A stretch of DNA of 36,864 nucleotides from the NCBI GenBank assembly GCA_046485045.1, contig JAWOHT010000034.1:1-36864 (forward strand), written 5' to 3'. Positions 23,563 through 32,693 of the stretch are shown in pieces (positions within the stretch are counted from its first letter, which is position 1; every line of letters begins with the position of its first letter). A program made the translations under genes and the position numbers. This DNA comes from JAFGPL01 sp046485045 (GTDB lineage Bacteria; Bacteroidota; Bacteroidia; Bacteroidales; UBA10428). The notes under the pieces were generated by a model that searched no databases, was not told the DNA's origin, and was given only the letters and a program-made list of their open reading frames with translations.

Positions 23563-26500
23563 TTAGTGTCTTTTATGGTCAACATGCTTATTTACATATT
23601 CAAGTATTTCGATGGGCATCGAAGGTTTTGCAATAAAACCGTCGAACAGGTTTTCACCGTTATTGGTTTTTTCTGCTTCATATGCATAGGCTGTATATGC
23701 AATAATCACCACCCCCGGGCAGATTATTTTCATCTGCCTTGCAACACTGTAACCATCAAGATAAGGCAACCTTATGTCGAGCAGAACAAAATCTGTTCCC
23801 GGATTCTCTTTAAATAACTTCAATGCCTCCTCACCATCTTTTGCATAAAAAAACTGCGAACCTGTGTATTTAAATGTAGCCTTTATCAACTCAGTATTCA
23901 CCGGATCGTCTTCAACAATGAGTATAGAAATTTCCGGCCATTTATATTTACGATGCCATTCAGTAACAATGGTATCCTTACTATCAGATTTATTATACGG
24001 CAAAGTGAAATAAAACACCGATCCTTTATCTTTTACCGATTCTGCCCATATCCTGCCCTCCATTATTTCAACAATACCTTTTGCAATGGCAAGGCCCAGG
24101 CCGGCACCTCCATATTCACGGACAAAAGAATCATCTTCCTGACGAAACTTTTCGAATATAATACCGAGGTTCTCGTTGGTAATGCCAATACCTGTATCTT
24201 TTACATAGAACAGCAACTCAGATGCTGATTCTGTTTTGTACCCAAACTCAATCTTACCCGATTTGGTAAATTTAACAGCATTTGACAACAGGTTAATCAA
24301 AACCTGCCTTAACCTCACATCATCTGTAGAGATAAAAAAGTCGCCACCGGTTGTAGTAATTAAAATCATTTCAATCTGTGCTTTTCCCTGCTCTTTTAAA
24401 CTCTTCTGAAAATGTTCAAATAACTCAGCCATTAAGGCATTCAGGTTAATATTTTTAATCAATACCGGCAGTTGCCCGGATTGAATCCTCGAAATATCAA
24501 TCAGGTCATTAATAATATGAAGCAATTGGTTAGCTGACTTTTGTATATAATTGCTAAATTCTTCCCGTTTTTCAAGAGGTATATTTTCATTCTTCAGCAT
24601 AGATGTAAAACCAATAATACCATTAAGGGGAGTGCGTACTTCGTGACTTATATTGGCCAGGAATGCCGATTTAAGCCTGTCGCTTTCCTCTGCCCTTTCT
24701 TTGGCTAAGCGCAACTCATTATCAGCCTTAAGGCGTTCGGTAATATCAGAGATAACAGTGATAAATCCTTCGAGCTGGCCTTTCTCGCTTTCGAGATAAT
24801 TCCAGTCAACCTGCACATCGATATACTTGCCCTCAGATGTTATATTTCTACTGTAATAGGGAACCGGGACAGGCCTTTCTTTAATTATTTTTTCGAGGTA
24901 GTTCTTAAGCGATGCCTGTTGTATGGCCTCAGGCTGCAAATCGAATATGCTCATACTTGTAAGCTCTGCGGTGCTATATCCAAGCATCTTAAGGTGTGCT
25001 GTATTTGTGATCTTTATATTTCCATTAAGATCTATTTCATCAATCCCGTAGGGAATGGTATCTACCAATTTACGATACCTGGCAAGGCTGGATGTAAGTT
25101 CGTTTTTGGCTTGCTTAATCTCTGAAATGTCTGTTGCAATATGAATGATTTTTTGAATTTCACCCTGGTCATTGAGTATAGGCGTACAGGAAACCATATA
25201 AGTGCCACCGAATATTTCAATCTCCATTTCGCGGGATTCATATGTTTTTGAGTGAAGAAGCGAATGCAGGGGACAACCCTCAGGCGGATGTTTGGCGCCG
25301 GAATGAAAAATTTCGTGACATTGATATCGCCTTAATTCTTCAGTGCTTTTACCGGTAATCTTAATCACCAGATTGTTGGCATTTAAAATATTATGCTCCT
25401 TGTCAAGTATAAGGGCAGGCTGGCCAATTGCCTCGAATATTTCCTGCCACTCCTGGCGGGCGCTCTTTAGCGCTGCAGCGGCTATTTGTTTTTCGGTAAT
25501 ATCTTCAATTACAAGTATTATCTCGCCACCGGAAATTTTATACAGGTAATGTTCAAGCCATCCACAAAAGAGTTTTGTTTCGTATTGGGCAACCGGAACA
25601 AACCTGGGTTCGCCGGTATTAAAAACAGCCTTTATTTCATCGGCCATACCGTTTTCTTCATATACAGGAACAATCTCTGTAAGGGTTTTCAGCTTAACCT
25701 CATCCTTTTTTTTATTTATAATTTTAAGTGCTGTTTTGTTTATGTCCTTTATCAGAAAATCCTGCCCCTTATTCTCTGGTTTAAGAATAATTATGCCGCT
25801 GTTGATATTGTCAAACAGCAGCATATACCTCTGTTCGCTTTCTTCAAGTAAAAGTTCAGATTCTTTCTGTTTCGTAATATCGGTGAGTGTAATAATATAA
25901 CCGGCAGCATTACTGCCGTAATTAAGCAAAGCAATGCGACCACTTAACCATAACCTCAAATGAACTTTTCGGGGCATGAATTCAAATGTCTGTGTAGCTG
26001 AATTATCTGAAACGCTCTGAAAACATTCTCTCGCAACAACCTCATTATCATGGTCAACCAGGCCAAAGAAATTCGAGTACAGCAGTTCATTAACCGAATA
26101 GCCTGCAAGTGGCCTGTTAAAGTACCTGATGGTGTAATCTATGTCTGTGATAAAAATATAATCGGGCGCACAATGGAAAAATGCTTTAAGCTTCTGCTCA
26201 CTCTCCCTCAGGGCTTGCTCAGATTCCTTCCAGGGGGTTATGTTTTCACCAATGAGCATGATTACAGGCCCTTCTTTAAAATTTACCGGAACCGAAGTAA
26301 AACCAATAACAATTTTTGATCCGTCTTTATTAACCAATTTCAATTGGGCCTTTTCGGTACTTCTACCGTTAATTAACTGCTGATACTTAATTAAGAGATC
26401 GTGATATTCTGAAGGATCAAAAAAAGCGGTGAGCTCCCTGCCCAGGAATTCTTTAGTAACGGTAAAACCCAATAAATATTCAAAAGCCGGGTTTGCATAA

Positions 26501-26760
26501 ACAATCTGGTTAGCTTTAATTACAATTATAGTATTTACAGATATTTCGGTCAGGGTTTTATATCTCTCCTCACTTTCGGCCAGCGCCCTATGAAGCGTTT
26601 CGAAATCTTTATCACCTGTTTTTAGCCGGTAGTTTTCATTTTCGAGCTCCTTAATTTTGTTTTCCAATAACAATATATGTGAAGATAATTTAGAATCTTC
26701 AGTCTTTTTTTTGGTTCGTTCTCGCGTATAGTTCGTGCTATATGACACCTTTTTACCCAT
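23563..26760 (-). CDS. Multi-PAS hybrid sensor histidine kinase
   Basis: This 1065-residue protein has no transmembrane segment or signal peptide, so it is a cytoplasmic sensor. A basic, coiled-coil-like N terminus (about 1-65) precedes five PAS-type domains (about 70-185, 190-310, 315-430, 435-560 and 565-685). HisKA follows with the phosphorylated His in SHEVRTPLNGIIGF (about residue 705). HATPase has LINLLSNAVKFTKSGK, DTGIGI and GGAGLGLAIAKG. A C-terminal receiver (about 945-1060) has its phospho-Asp in FVLLDIRLPYLDG. Phosphate would pass to an unknown partner; no regulator gene adjoins it. The fourth PAS contains a Cys/His cluster, CHEIFHSG followed by PPEGCPLH. I chose the ATG at 26760 over an in-frame TTG at 26769. 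Confidence 0.92.
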   Translation of the reverse strand: MGKKVSYSTNYTRERTKKKTEDSKLSSHILLLENKIKELENENYRLKTGDKDFETLHRALAESEERYKTLTEISVNTIIVIKANQIVYANPAFEYLLGFTVTKEFLGRELTAFFDPSEYHDLLIKYQQLINGRSTEKAQLKLVNKDGSKIVIGFTSVPVNFKEGPVIMLIGENITPWKESEQALRESEQKLKAFFHCAPDYIFITDIDYTIRYFNRPLAGYSVNELLYSNFFGLVDHDNEVVARECFQSVSDNSATQTFEFMPRKVHLRLWLSGRIALLNYGSNAAGYIITLTDITKQKESELLLEESEQRYMLLFDNINSGIIILKPENKGQDFLIKDINKTALKIINKKKDEVKLKTLTEIVPVYEENGMADEIKAVFNTGEPRFVPVAQYETKLFCGWLEHYLYKISGGEIILVIEDITEKQIAAAALKSARQEWQEIFEAIGQPALILDKEHNILNANNLVIKITGKSTEELRRYQCHEIFHSGAKHPPEGCPLHSLLHSKTYESREMEIEIFGGTYMVSCTPILNDQGEIQKIIHIATDISEIKQAKNELTSSLARYRKLVDTIPYGIDEIDLNGNIKITNTAHLKMLGYSTAELTSMSIFDLQPEAIQQASLKNYLEKIIKERPVPVPYYSRNITSEGKYIDVQVDWNYLESEKGQLEGFITVISDITERLKADNELRLAKERAEESDRLKSAFLANISHEVRTPLNGIIGFTSMLKNENIPLEKREEFSNYIQKSANQLLHIINDLIDISRIQSGQLPVLIKNINLNALMAELFEHFQKSLKEQGKAQIEMILITTTGGDFFISTDDVRLRQVLINLLSNAVKFTKSGKIEFGYKTESASELLFYVKDTGIGITNENLGIIFEKFRQEDDSFVREYGGAGLGLAIAKGIVEIMEGRIWAESVKDKGSVFYFTLPYNKSDSKDTIVTEWHRKYKWPEISILIVEDDPVNTELIKATFKYTGSQFFYAKDGEEALKLFKENPGTDFVLLDIRLPYLDGYSVARQMKIICPGVVIIAYTAYAYEAEKTNNGENLFDGFIAKPSMPIEILEYVNKHVDHKRH

Positions 26761-26999
26761 ATAACGCAAGTTCTGATTTTTTATGTAATGTACGTATATT
26801 TAGCTAATTATACTAATTTTTTAAAAAATATTTTCCTGAATTTTTTTTAATTAAAGCATTAACTATAAATTCCTGATGGTAAATTCTCATTTCCGGCAAA
26901 CTAAAAAAATCAATATATGGAGCTTAAACCTGATTTGTCGAAAAAAAATCTTTAATTTTAAAGGCTTCTTTTAATTACAATCTTTAAAAAAATTGAATT

Positions 27000-27314
27000 A
27001 TGAAACAACTTGCCTTCAAAATGAAACTCAAACCCGGGTTTGCAGCCGAATACAAAAAAAGGCACGATGAGATATGGCCTGAGCTGAAGAAGCTACTTCA
27101 TGATGCTGGCGTGAGGGACTACTCAATATTTCTTGACGAAGAAACAAATATCTTGTTTGCGGTGCAAAAAGTTGTCGGTGACAGTGGCTCACAGGACCTT
27201 GGAAAAACAGAAATCGTGCAGAAATGGTGGAAATACATGGCTGATATCATGGATACCAATCCCGATAACTCACCTGTTTCACTTCCTCTTCCAGAGTTAT
27301 TTCATCTCGACTAA
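27000..27314 (+). CDS. rhaM: L-rhamnose mutarotase
   Basis: This 104-residue cytoplasmic enzyme interconverts alpha- and beta-L-rhamnopyranose. It matches RhaM in length and motifs: FKMKLKPGFAAEYKKRHDEIWPEL contains the active-site Tyr and His (His22), LLHDAGVRDYSIFLDEETNILFA is the typical middle, and WWKYMADIM contains the conserved Trp pair. The start is a clear ATG. It is the first gene of the downstream cluster, 91 bases before the PL22-like gene, which fits use of rhamnose released by the GH106 enzyme. No rhaA/rhaB/rhaD or transporter genes are in the window. Confidence 0.93.
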   Translation: MKQLAFKMKLKPGFAAEYKKRHDEIWPELKKLLHDAGVRDYSIFLDEETNILFAVQKVVGDSGSQDLGKTEIVQKWWKYMADIMDTNPDNSPVSLPLPELFHLD

Positions 27315-27405
27315 CAGCTACCTGACCAAAAAATACACACCTGCTGTTTTATTCTTGTGTTTTTTGGAAAAGAAGTTTCTGTTTTTAACAAATGATACTG
27401 CAATC

Positions 27406-28656
27406 ATGATAAAATCATACATTTTTCTTTTTGCTGTTTCAGCATTCATCCTATCTTCATGTAATAAGAATGAGTTACCGGTTTTGGAAACCGGTTCGCA
27501 AAAACCCATGCCCGTCAGTTGGTTAGACAAAGATACAGGCCATGAGATTATCAGGCTTACTGATACATTAAGCAGCAACCGCAGTTTCTATTTTCACAAC
27601 AATCCTTTCATACCCGGTAAAAAGGGTGAAGGCGATCTGATGATTTATTATGGCAGTAACCAAATCCTTCAGTCAGATAAGTGGTTCAGGGGTGGAGAGG
27701 TACGACAGCTTTTCTCGATCAACCTGAAAACCAAAGAAGTAAAACAGATAACCAAAAACACAGAACCAATCTTCGGTGAAATTGTCGGCAAAAAATGCAG
27801 GGAAGTTTTTTATCAGAAAAGGGATACCGTGTTTGCCACCAATGTTGACAACCTTGAAACTCGCACCGTTTATATATTCCCAGGCACAATAAGAGGCAGC
27901 ATTAGCACACTGAATGCAGACGAAACACTGCTTGCAGGCACCTTTGCTGAAACGGGTAAAGATTCAATTCTTAGTAATAATCCAAGAAAATCTGACTTTT
28001 TTAACCTGATATTCGAAGCGAGGCTGCTTCATTCTCTGTTCACAATAAATATTGAAACTGGTAAAATGGAGGTTATGCACAGCGACACGGCCTGGCTCAA
28101 CCACGTGCAGTTTTCACCGGTCAATCCTGCCCATCTGATGTTCTGTCATGAAGGTCCCTGGCATAAGTTAAACAGGATATGGCTGATTGATATTATCGAA
28201 AAACAACCCTTGCTGATGCATACCCGCACAATGGATATGGAGATTGCCGGGCACGAGTTCTTCAGCCGCGACGGAAAAACCATCTGGTTCGATCTGCAAA
28301 TGCCAAAAGGTAAAACATTCTTCCTCGCAGGAGTAGATATAGAATCAGGAAATGAAAAAAGATACCTGCTGGAACGCGATGAGTGGTCTATTCATTTCAA
28401 CATTTCCCCCGATCAGAAACTGTTTGCCGGAGATGGTGGCGATCATTCGCAGGTGGCCAAAGCAAAGAACGGACAATGGATATACCTTTTCTATCCCGAA
28501 GGCGACAGCCTCATATCGGAAAAACTGGTAAACATGAAGCACCACGATTACGATCTGGAACCCAATGTACACTTTACACCCGATGGAAAATGGATTGTGT
28601 TCAGGGCTAATTTTGAAGGCAAGAGTCAGATTTACGGGGTAAAAATCAAAAAGTAA
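27406..28656 (+). CDS. Oligogalacturonate lyase (PL22)-like lipoprotein
   Basis: This 416-residue protein has a lipoprotein signal peptide (FILSSC, lipidated Cys19) and a seven-bladed-propeller pattern of the PL22 oligogalacturonate lyase family. Family-like segments are DKDTGHEIIRLTDT, the substrate/metal region QFSPVNPAHLMFCHEGPWH, DMEIAGHEFFSRDGKTIW, and AGDGGDHSQVA near the C terminus, supplying the His and Gln residues expected for metal binding. Such enzymes split unsaturated or saturated digalacturonate by beta-elimination. Classical PL22 enzymes are cytoplasmic, so a lipid-anchored periplasmic form is a Bacteroidota feature. I placed the start at 27406 because the upstream open frame overlaps rhaM and would hide the signal peptide. 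Five bases separate it from the GH106 gene. Confidence 0.85.
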   Translation: MIKSYIFLFAVSAFILSSCNKNELPVLETGSQKPMPVSWLDKDTGHEIIRLTDTLSSNRSFYFHNNPFIPGKKGEGDLMIYYGSNQILQSDKWFRGGEVRQLFSINLKTKEVKQITKNTEPIFGEIVGKKCREVFYQKRDTVFATNVDNLETRTVYIFPGTIRGSISTLNADETLLAGTFAETGKDSILSNNPRKSDFFNLIFEARLLHSLFTINIETGKMEVMHSDTAWLNHVQFSPVNPAHLMFCHEGPWHKLNRIWLIDIIEKQPLLMHTRTMDMEIAGHEFFSRDGKTIWFDLQMPKGKTFFLAGVDIESGNEKRYLLERDEWSIHFNISPDQKLFAGDGGDHSQVAKAKNGQWIYLFYPEGDSLISEKLVNMKHHDYDLEPNVHFTPDGKWIVFRANFEGKSQIYGVKIKK

Positions 28657-28661
28657 AAAAA

Positions 28662-31535
28662 ATGAATATGATCATGAATTTTAACAGACAATGCATTATT
28701 ACAACCATTGCTTTATTAGGTTTTACTCTTTCTTTTCATTCCGCAACCGCCCAACTCCAATGGCCTGAAATAACTCATGAAAACAGACCCTGGACGCGCT
28801 GGTGGTGGATGGGAAACATTCTCCCGGAAGAAGAGCTGTCAGCCGCAATGGAAGCTTATCTGCAGGCAGGTCTTGGCGGGCTTGAGATCACTCCCATTTA
28901 CGGAGTAAAAGGATATGAGGACAAATTTGTGAATTTTCTTTCACCCGAATTCTTAGACAAACTGGTGTTTACACTAAAAGAAGCAGACAGGCTAGGTCTG
29001 GGTATTGATATGGCAACCGGCACCGGATGGCCTTTTGGCGGCCCGTGGGTGACAGATGTTGAAGCCTGTAAATATATTACCCACAAAACCTACACACTCA
29101 TTGGTGGTGAAAGCCTTTCAGAACCAGTTGAGTTTGTTCAGAAACCCATCATAAGGGCGGTGAACAGGCGTGCAGATATTTCAGAACTCAACGACCCCAT
29201 TGCGTCTAACGAAAACCTGCAGGCGCTTGCAATAGACCAGGTGAGGTTTCCAAAACCGATTCCCCTGCATGTACTTATGGCATATTCAGACAATGGCGCC
29301 ATCGTGAATCTTACAGACAAGGTCGGCAACGACAATAAACTTAACTGGGTTACCCCCGAAGGTAAATGGGCGCTTTACGCGCTCTTCCAAGGCTGGCACG
29401 GTAAGATGGTTGAACGGGCCGGACCGGGAGGTGAAGGTAATGTAATAGACCATTTTTCACAATCGGCCCTTGACCATTACCTTAAAAAATTTGATGAAGC
29501 ATTTGCAGACAAGGATATCACCACTCTAAGGGCTTTCTTTAACGACTCTTACGAGGTTGATGATGCCAGCGGAGAAGCTAACTGGACACCCGGTTTTCTG
29601 AACGATTTTTCAAAAAAAAGGGGCTACGATTTACTGGATCATCTTCCTGCACTTTTCAACGAAGATAAAACAGATGAGAAGCACATCAGGGTGCTGTGTG
29701 ATTACAGGCAGACAGTGTCGGAACTTCTGCTCGAAAACTTTACCACACGGTGGCATGACTGGGCTAAGGCCAAAGGCGCTATCATTCGCAACCAGGCGCA
29801 CGGATCACCGGCCAATATCCTCGACCTGTATGCTGCTATTGATATTCCCGAGTGCGAAGGTGAAGACATTCTCAGCTTTAAGTTTGCCTCTTCAGCAGCA
29901 CATGTCACAGGCAAAAAGTTTGTCTCCTCTGAATCAGCCACCTGGCTCAACGAACATTTTTTATCATCGCCCGGTGATGTAAAACTCGCCCTCGACCGGT
30001 TTATGCTTGGCGGGGTAAATCATATTTTCTACCACGGCACTACCTTTTCACCACGAAACGAAAGCTGGCCGGGATGGATGTTTTATGCATCGGTGCATTT
30101 CGGACCAACCAATACCTGGTGGAAAGATTTTGCCAAACTTAACAGATATGTGGCAAGGTGCCAGTCGTTTCTGCAAGATGGAAAACCAGATAATGATATT
30201 TTACTTTATTATAACTTTTACGACAGGATATCTGACCCCGGAAGCGCTATTTTACAGCATTTTAAGGGCGGCGCACATGGCACTTCCTCTCGTTCAGCAG
30301 GGGAATATCTGCAGAAAGACGGGTATGCATTTGATTTTATATCTGACAAACAACTGTCGGATATTGAATTTATGAGTGACAAACTGCATACAGCAGGGGC
30401 TGAATACCGAACAGTTGTGGTGCCAGCCTGTGAATTTATACCTTTAGAAACATTCGAAAAACTTGTCGGTCTTGTTAGTGCGGGAGCTACAGTAATTATT
30501 CACAAACATTTACCTAAAAGTGTACAAGGGTATGCCAACCTTCAGGCAAGAGAAAAGAGATACCTGGAGCTTAAATCGTCTTTAGACTTCAAATTAACAG
30601 ACAACCCGGGAGTAATGGAAGCGAAAACCGGCAAAGGTGCATTCCTTCTTGGTGATAACCTTCAACGGTTAATGGAATATGCCGGAATAAGAAAAGAAGA
30701 AATGGCTGCACAGGGCATTCAGTTTACCCGCAGAATTCATAACAACGGGAATATTTACTTTATTACCAACTGGGGAGAAAAGGAAGTGAACGGCTGGGTA
30801 CCCCTTTCTGTTAAAGACAATACCATTGCTATCTTTAACCCAATGACCGGGGAATATGGTCTTGCAGCAACCAAAACCGACGAGAAAGGCAATACCCTTT
30901 TATATCTTCAGCTAAACCAGGGCGAATCGTGTATTCTGAAGACTTTAAACAGCCCTCTTACCGGCGGGCAGTATCCGTACTTAGCGTCTGCAGGTGAAAT
31001 AATTCCTGTTTCCGGTGAATGGAATGTAATATTTACAGAAGGGGGACCGGAATTGCCTGCTGCAATGAATATTTCTGTACTGAAATCATGGCCAGAATTT
31101 GACAGCAATGAACTAAAACACTTCTCAGGCACAGCAAAATATGCCATCGTATTTAAAAAACCCAAAACAAAATGCGATGGTTTTTACCTTGACCTGGGCA
31201 GGGTCGCCAACAGCGCGAGGATAAGACTCAACGGAGTACTTCTGGACACCCTGATTTTCAGTCCGTTCAGGATATACATACCGGCTTCGCAATTGCAAAA
31301 GAATAACACGCTCGAAGTAGAGGTTACTAACCTCATGGCCAACAGAATAGCTTATATGGACAAAGAAGGAAAACCATACAAAAAATTCTATAACATCAAC
31401 TTCCCAAGCAGCCTGATCGAAAACAGGGGCGAAGACGGTTTGTTCACTGCAAAAAGATGGGAGCCTAAAGAATCGGGGCTGTTAGGCCCGGTGACCCTTG
31501 CCCCTATAAAAAAATTAGTTATTTTTACTAAATAA
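28662..31535 (+). CDS. GH106 alpha-L-rhamnosidase
   Basis: This 957-residue secreted enzyme has a Sec signal peptide (about 1-31, ending ATAQ). The GH106 signature opens with RPWTRWWWMGN and is followed by AGLGGLEITPIYGVKGYE and IDMATGTGWPFGGPWV. Glutamates in IDIPECEGEDILSFK and the downstream SSESATWLNEHF segment fall where the catalytic region is expected. The C-terminal part (about 800-957) is a beta-sandwich with LDLGRVANSARIRLNGVLLD, typical of a galactose-binding-like module. GH106 enzymes remove terminal alpha-L-rhamnose from pectin side chains or glycosides. The context with RhaM and PL22-like genes supports rhamnogalacturonan as substrate. Length is typical. I kept the first ATG, but Met4 is an equally plausible start. 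Confidence 0.93.
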   Translation: MNMIMNFNRQCIITTIALLGFTLSFHSATAQLQWPEITHENRPWTRWWWMGNILPEEELSAAMEAYLQAGLGGLEITPIYGVKGYEDKFVNFLSPEFLDKLVFTLKEADRLGLGIDMATGTGWPFGGPWVTDVEACKYITHKTYTLIGGESLSEPVEFVQKPIIRAVNRRADISELNDPIASNENLQALAIDQVRFPKPIPLHVLMAYSDNGAIVNLTDKVGNDNKLNWVTPEGKWALYALFQGWHGKMVERAGPGGEGNVIDHFSQSALDHYLKKFDEAFADKDITTLRAFFNDSYEVDDASGEANWTPGFLNDFSKKRGYDLLDHLPALFNEDKTDEKHIRVLCDYRQTVSELLLENFTTRWHDWAKAKGAIIRNQAHGSPANILDLYAAIDIPECEGEDILSFKFASSAAHVTGKKFVSSESATWLNEHFLSSPGDVKLALDRFMLGGVNHIFYHGTTFSPRNESWPGWMFYASVHFGPTNTWWKDFAKLNRYVARCQSFLQDGKPDNDILLYYNFYDRISDPGSAILQHFKGGAHGTSSRSAGEYLQKDGYAFDFISDKQLSDIEFMSDKLHTAGAEYRTVVVPACEFIPLETFEKLVGLVSAGATVIIHKHLPKSVQGYANLQAREKRYLELKSSLDFKLTDNPGVMEAKTGKGAFLLGDNLQRLMEYAGIRKEEMAAQGIQFTRRIHNNGNIYFITNWGEKEVNGWVPLSVKDNTIAIFNPMTGEYGLAATKTDEKGNTLLYLQLNQGESCILKTLNSPLTGGQYPYLASAGEIIPVSGEWNVIFTEGGPELPAAMNISVLKSWPEFDSNELKHFSGTAKYAIVFKKPKTKCDGFYLDLGRVANSARIRLNGVLLDTLIFSPFRIYIPASQLQKNNTLEVEVTNLMANRIAYMDKEGKPYKKFYNINFPSSLIENRGEDGLFTAKRWEPKESGLLGPVTLAPIKKLVIFTK

Positions 31536-31550
31536 TTAACAACCAACATT

Positions 31551-32516
31551 ATGAAAAAATTATTCTTTATCATCTGCATGGGTATTGTTTTCGATGCTAT
31601 GGCACAAAACAAAGAAAATATACAAATTCCGTTTACATCAACCCCACCTGTTTTAGACGGAATAATTGATGACTTATGGAACATGGTTCCTGCCGTTACA
31701 ATAGACAAAACTTTTCAAAGTGAAGTCCCGACATTAGAAGCCTATTGGAAAGCTCTTTGGGACAATAGTGCATTGTATGTTTTAGTATCAGTTAATGATG
31801 ATGACCATTGGCCTTCCTGGGTTTCCGGAGGAAGTTGGTTCTTGTTTGACCAACCTGAACTCTATCTGGATGTAAATGATTCACTCATGGATGGTGTTGG
31901 GCCCGGGGCGAAAAGCAATGGCCATTATCAGGTAGTTATGAGTTTTGCAAGCGCCGGGGCAAATGTCATTACCCCTATGGTCGCTTCAAATTACAGGCCT
32001 GGCGGAAATTATTGTTATTCACTTGTTGATGAGGGTTATATTGTAGAGTATGCCCTGGATTATTTAACATTCTCAAATAAAGCCGGAAGTCCACTATCAG
32101 CGGCAGCTTTTGATGCATTAGACTCTATTGGGTTCGATGTTTGCATAATTGATCAGGACGAAGGAATCACAACAACCCGCCAAAGGGCAGTATGGCAAAA
32201 TACAGGCGCTAAAGATGAAAATTATAATAACATGGATGATGCCGGGTCAATCACCTTGGTTAATGCTTTGCCCCAGGGATTAAATTCTCCGGCGCATTCC
32301 GCTATTTCAGTTTATCCTAATCCGGTGGGCAGTCATATTATTGTAAATGCTGATTTTGATATGCTTATCTTTTCGAACATGCTGGGTATTACAGTAAAAA
32401 CAGTTGAGACTTCAGAAAAGAATATAAATATCGAAACACTACCGACAGGCGTTTATTCAATGCAATTATTCAAAATGGGCAAAAGCGTTGGATATGCCAG
32501 GGTTTTTAAAAATTAG
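31551..32516 (+). CDS. CBM9-like secreted protein with T9SS sorting domain
   Basis: This 321-residue protein has a signal peptide (about 1-19, DAMAQ). A CBM9-like beta-sandwich spans about 22-235, with the typical opening PPVLDGIIDDLWNMVPAV and later WKALWDNSALYVLVSVNDDD and VEYALDYLTF. A compact T9SS type A sorting domain spans about 245-321 (ISVYPNPVGSHIIVN; LPTGVYSMQLFKMGK). It should be carried to the surface by T9SS and bind sugars. The protein has no catalytic domain, so it may act as a surface binder for the neighbouring GH106 and PL22 enzymes, but this is inference. It starts 15 bases after the GH106 stop, so it belongs to the same operon. Confidence 0.85.
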   Translation: MKKLFFIICMGIVFDAMAQNKENIQIPFTSTPPVLDGIIDDLWNMVPAVTIDKTFQSEVPTLEAYWKALWDNSALYVLVSVNDDDHWPSWVSGGSWFLFDQPELYLDVNDSLMDGVGPGAKSNGHYQVVMSFASAGANVITPMVASNYRPGGNYCYSLVDEGYIVEYALDYLTFSNKAGSPLSAAAFDALDSIGFDVCIIDQDEGITTTRQRAVWQNTGAKDENYNNMDDAGSITLVNALPQGLNSPAHSAISVYPNPVGSHIIVNADFDMLIFSNMLGITVKTVETSEKNINIETLPTGVYSMQLFKMGKSVGYARVFKN

Positions 32517-32693
32517 ACAAGAGTCAGTATCTTATTTCAAAGAGTCATTTGTAACGGTTTGGCGGGGATTCTGTAAAGAATTAATTTTTGATATTCAACC
32601 ATTTTGCGGTTATGAATAGCTTTATGATTCAAATACTGCATTTAATCCGGGTAGGTTCAACCGGTTTCAAATTCAGGAATAAACATATAAAAC

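Noticed and set aside
27133..27405. Upstream extension of the PL22-like gene through rhaM
   Set aside because: It overlaps rhaM in a different frame and would bury the lipoprotein signal peptide that starts at 27406.
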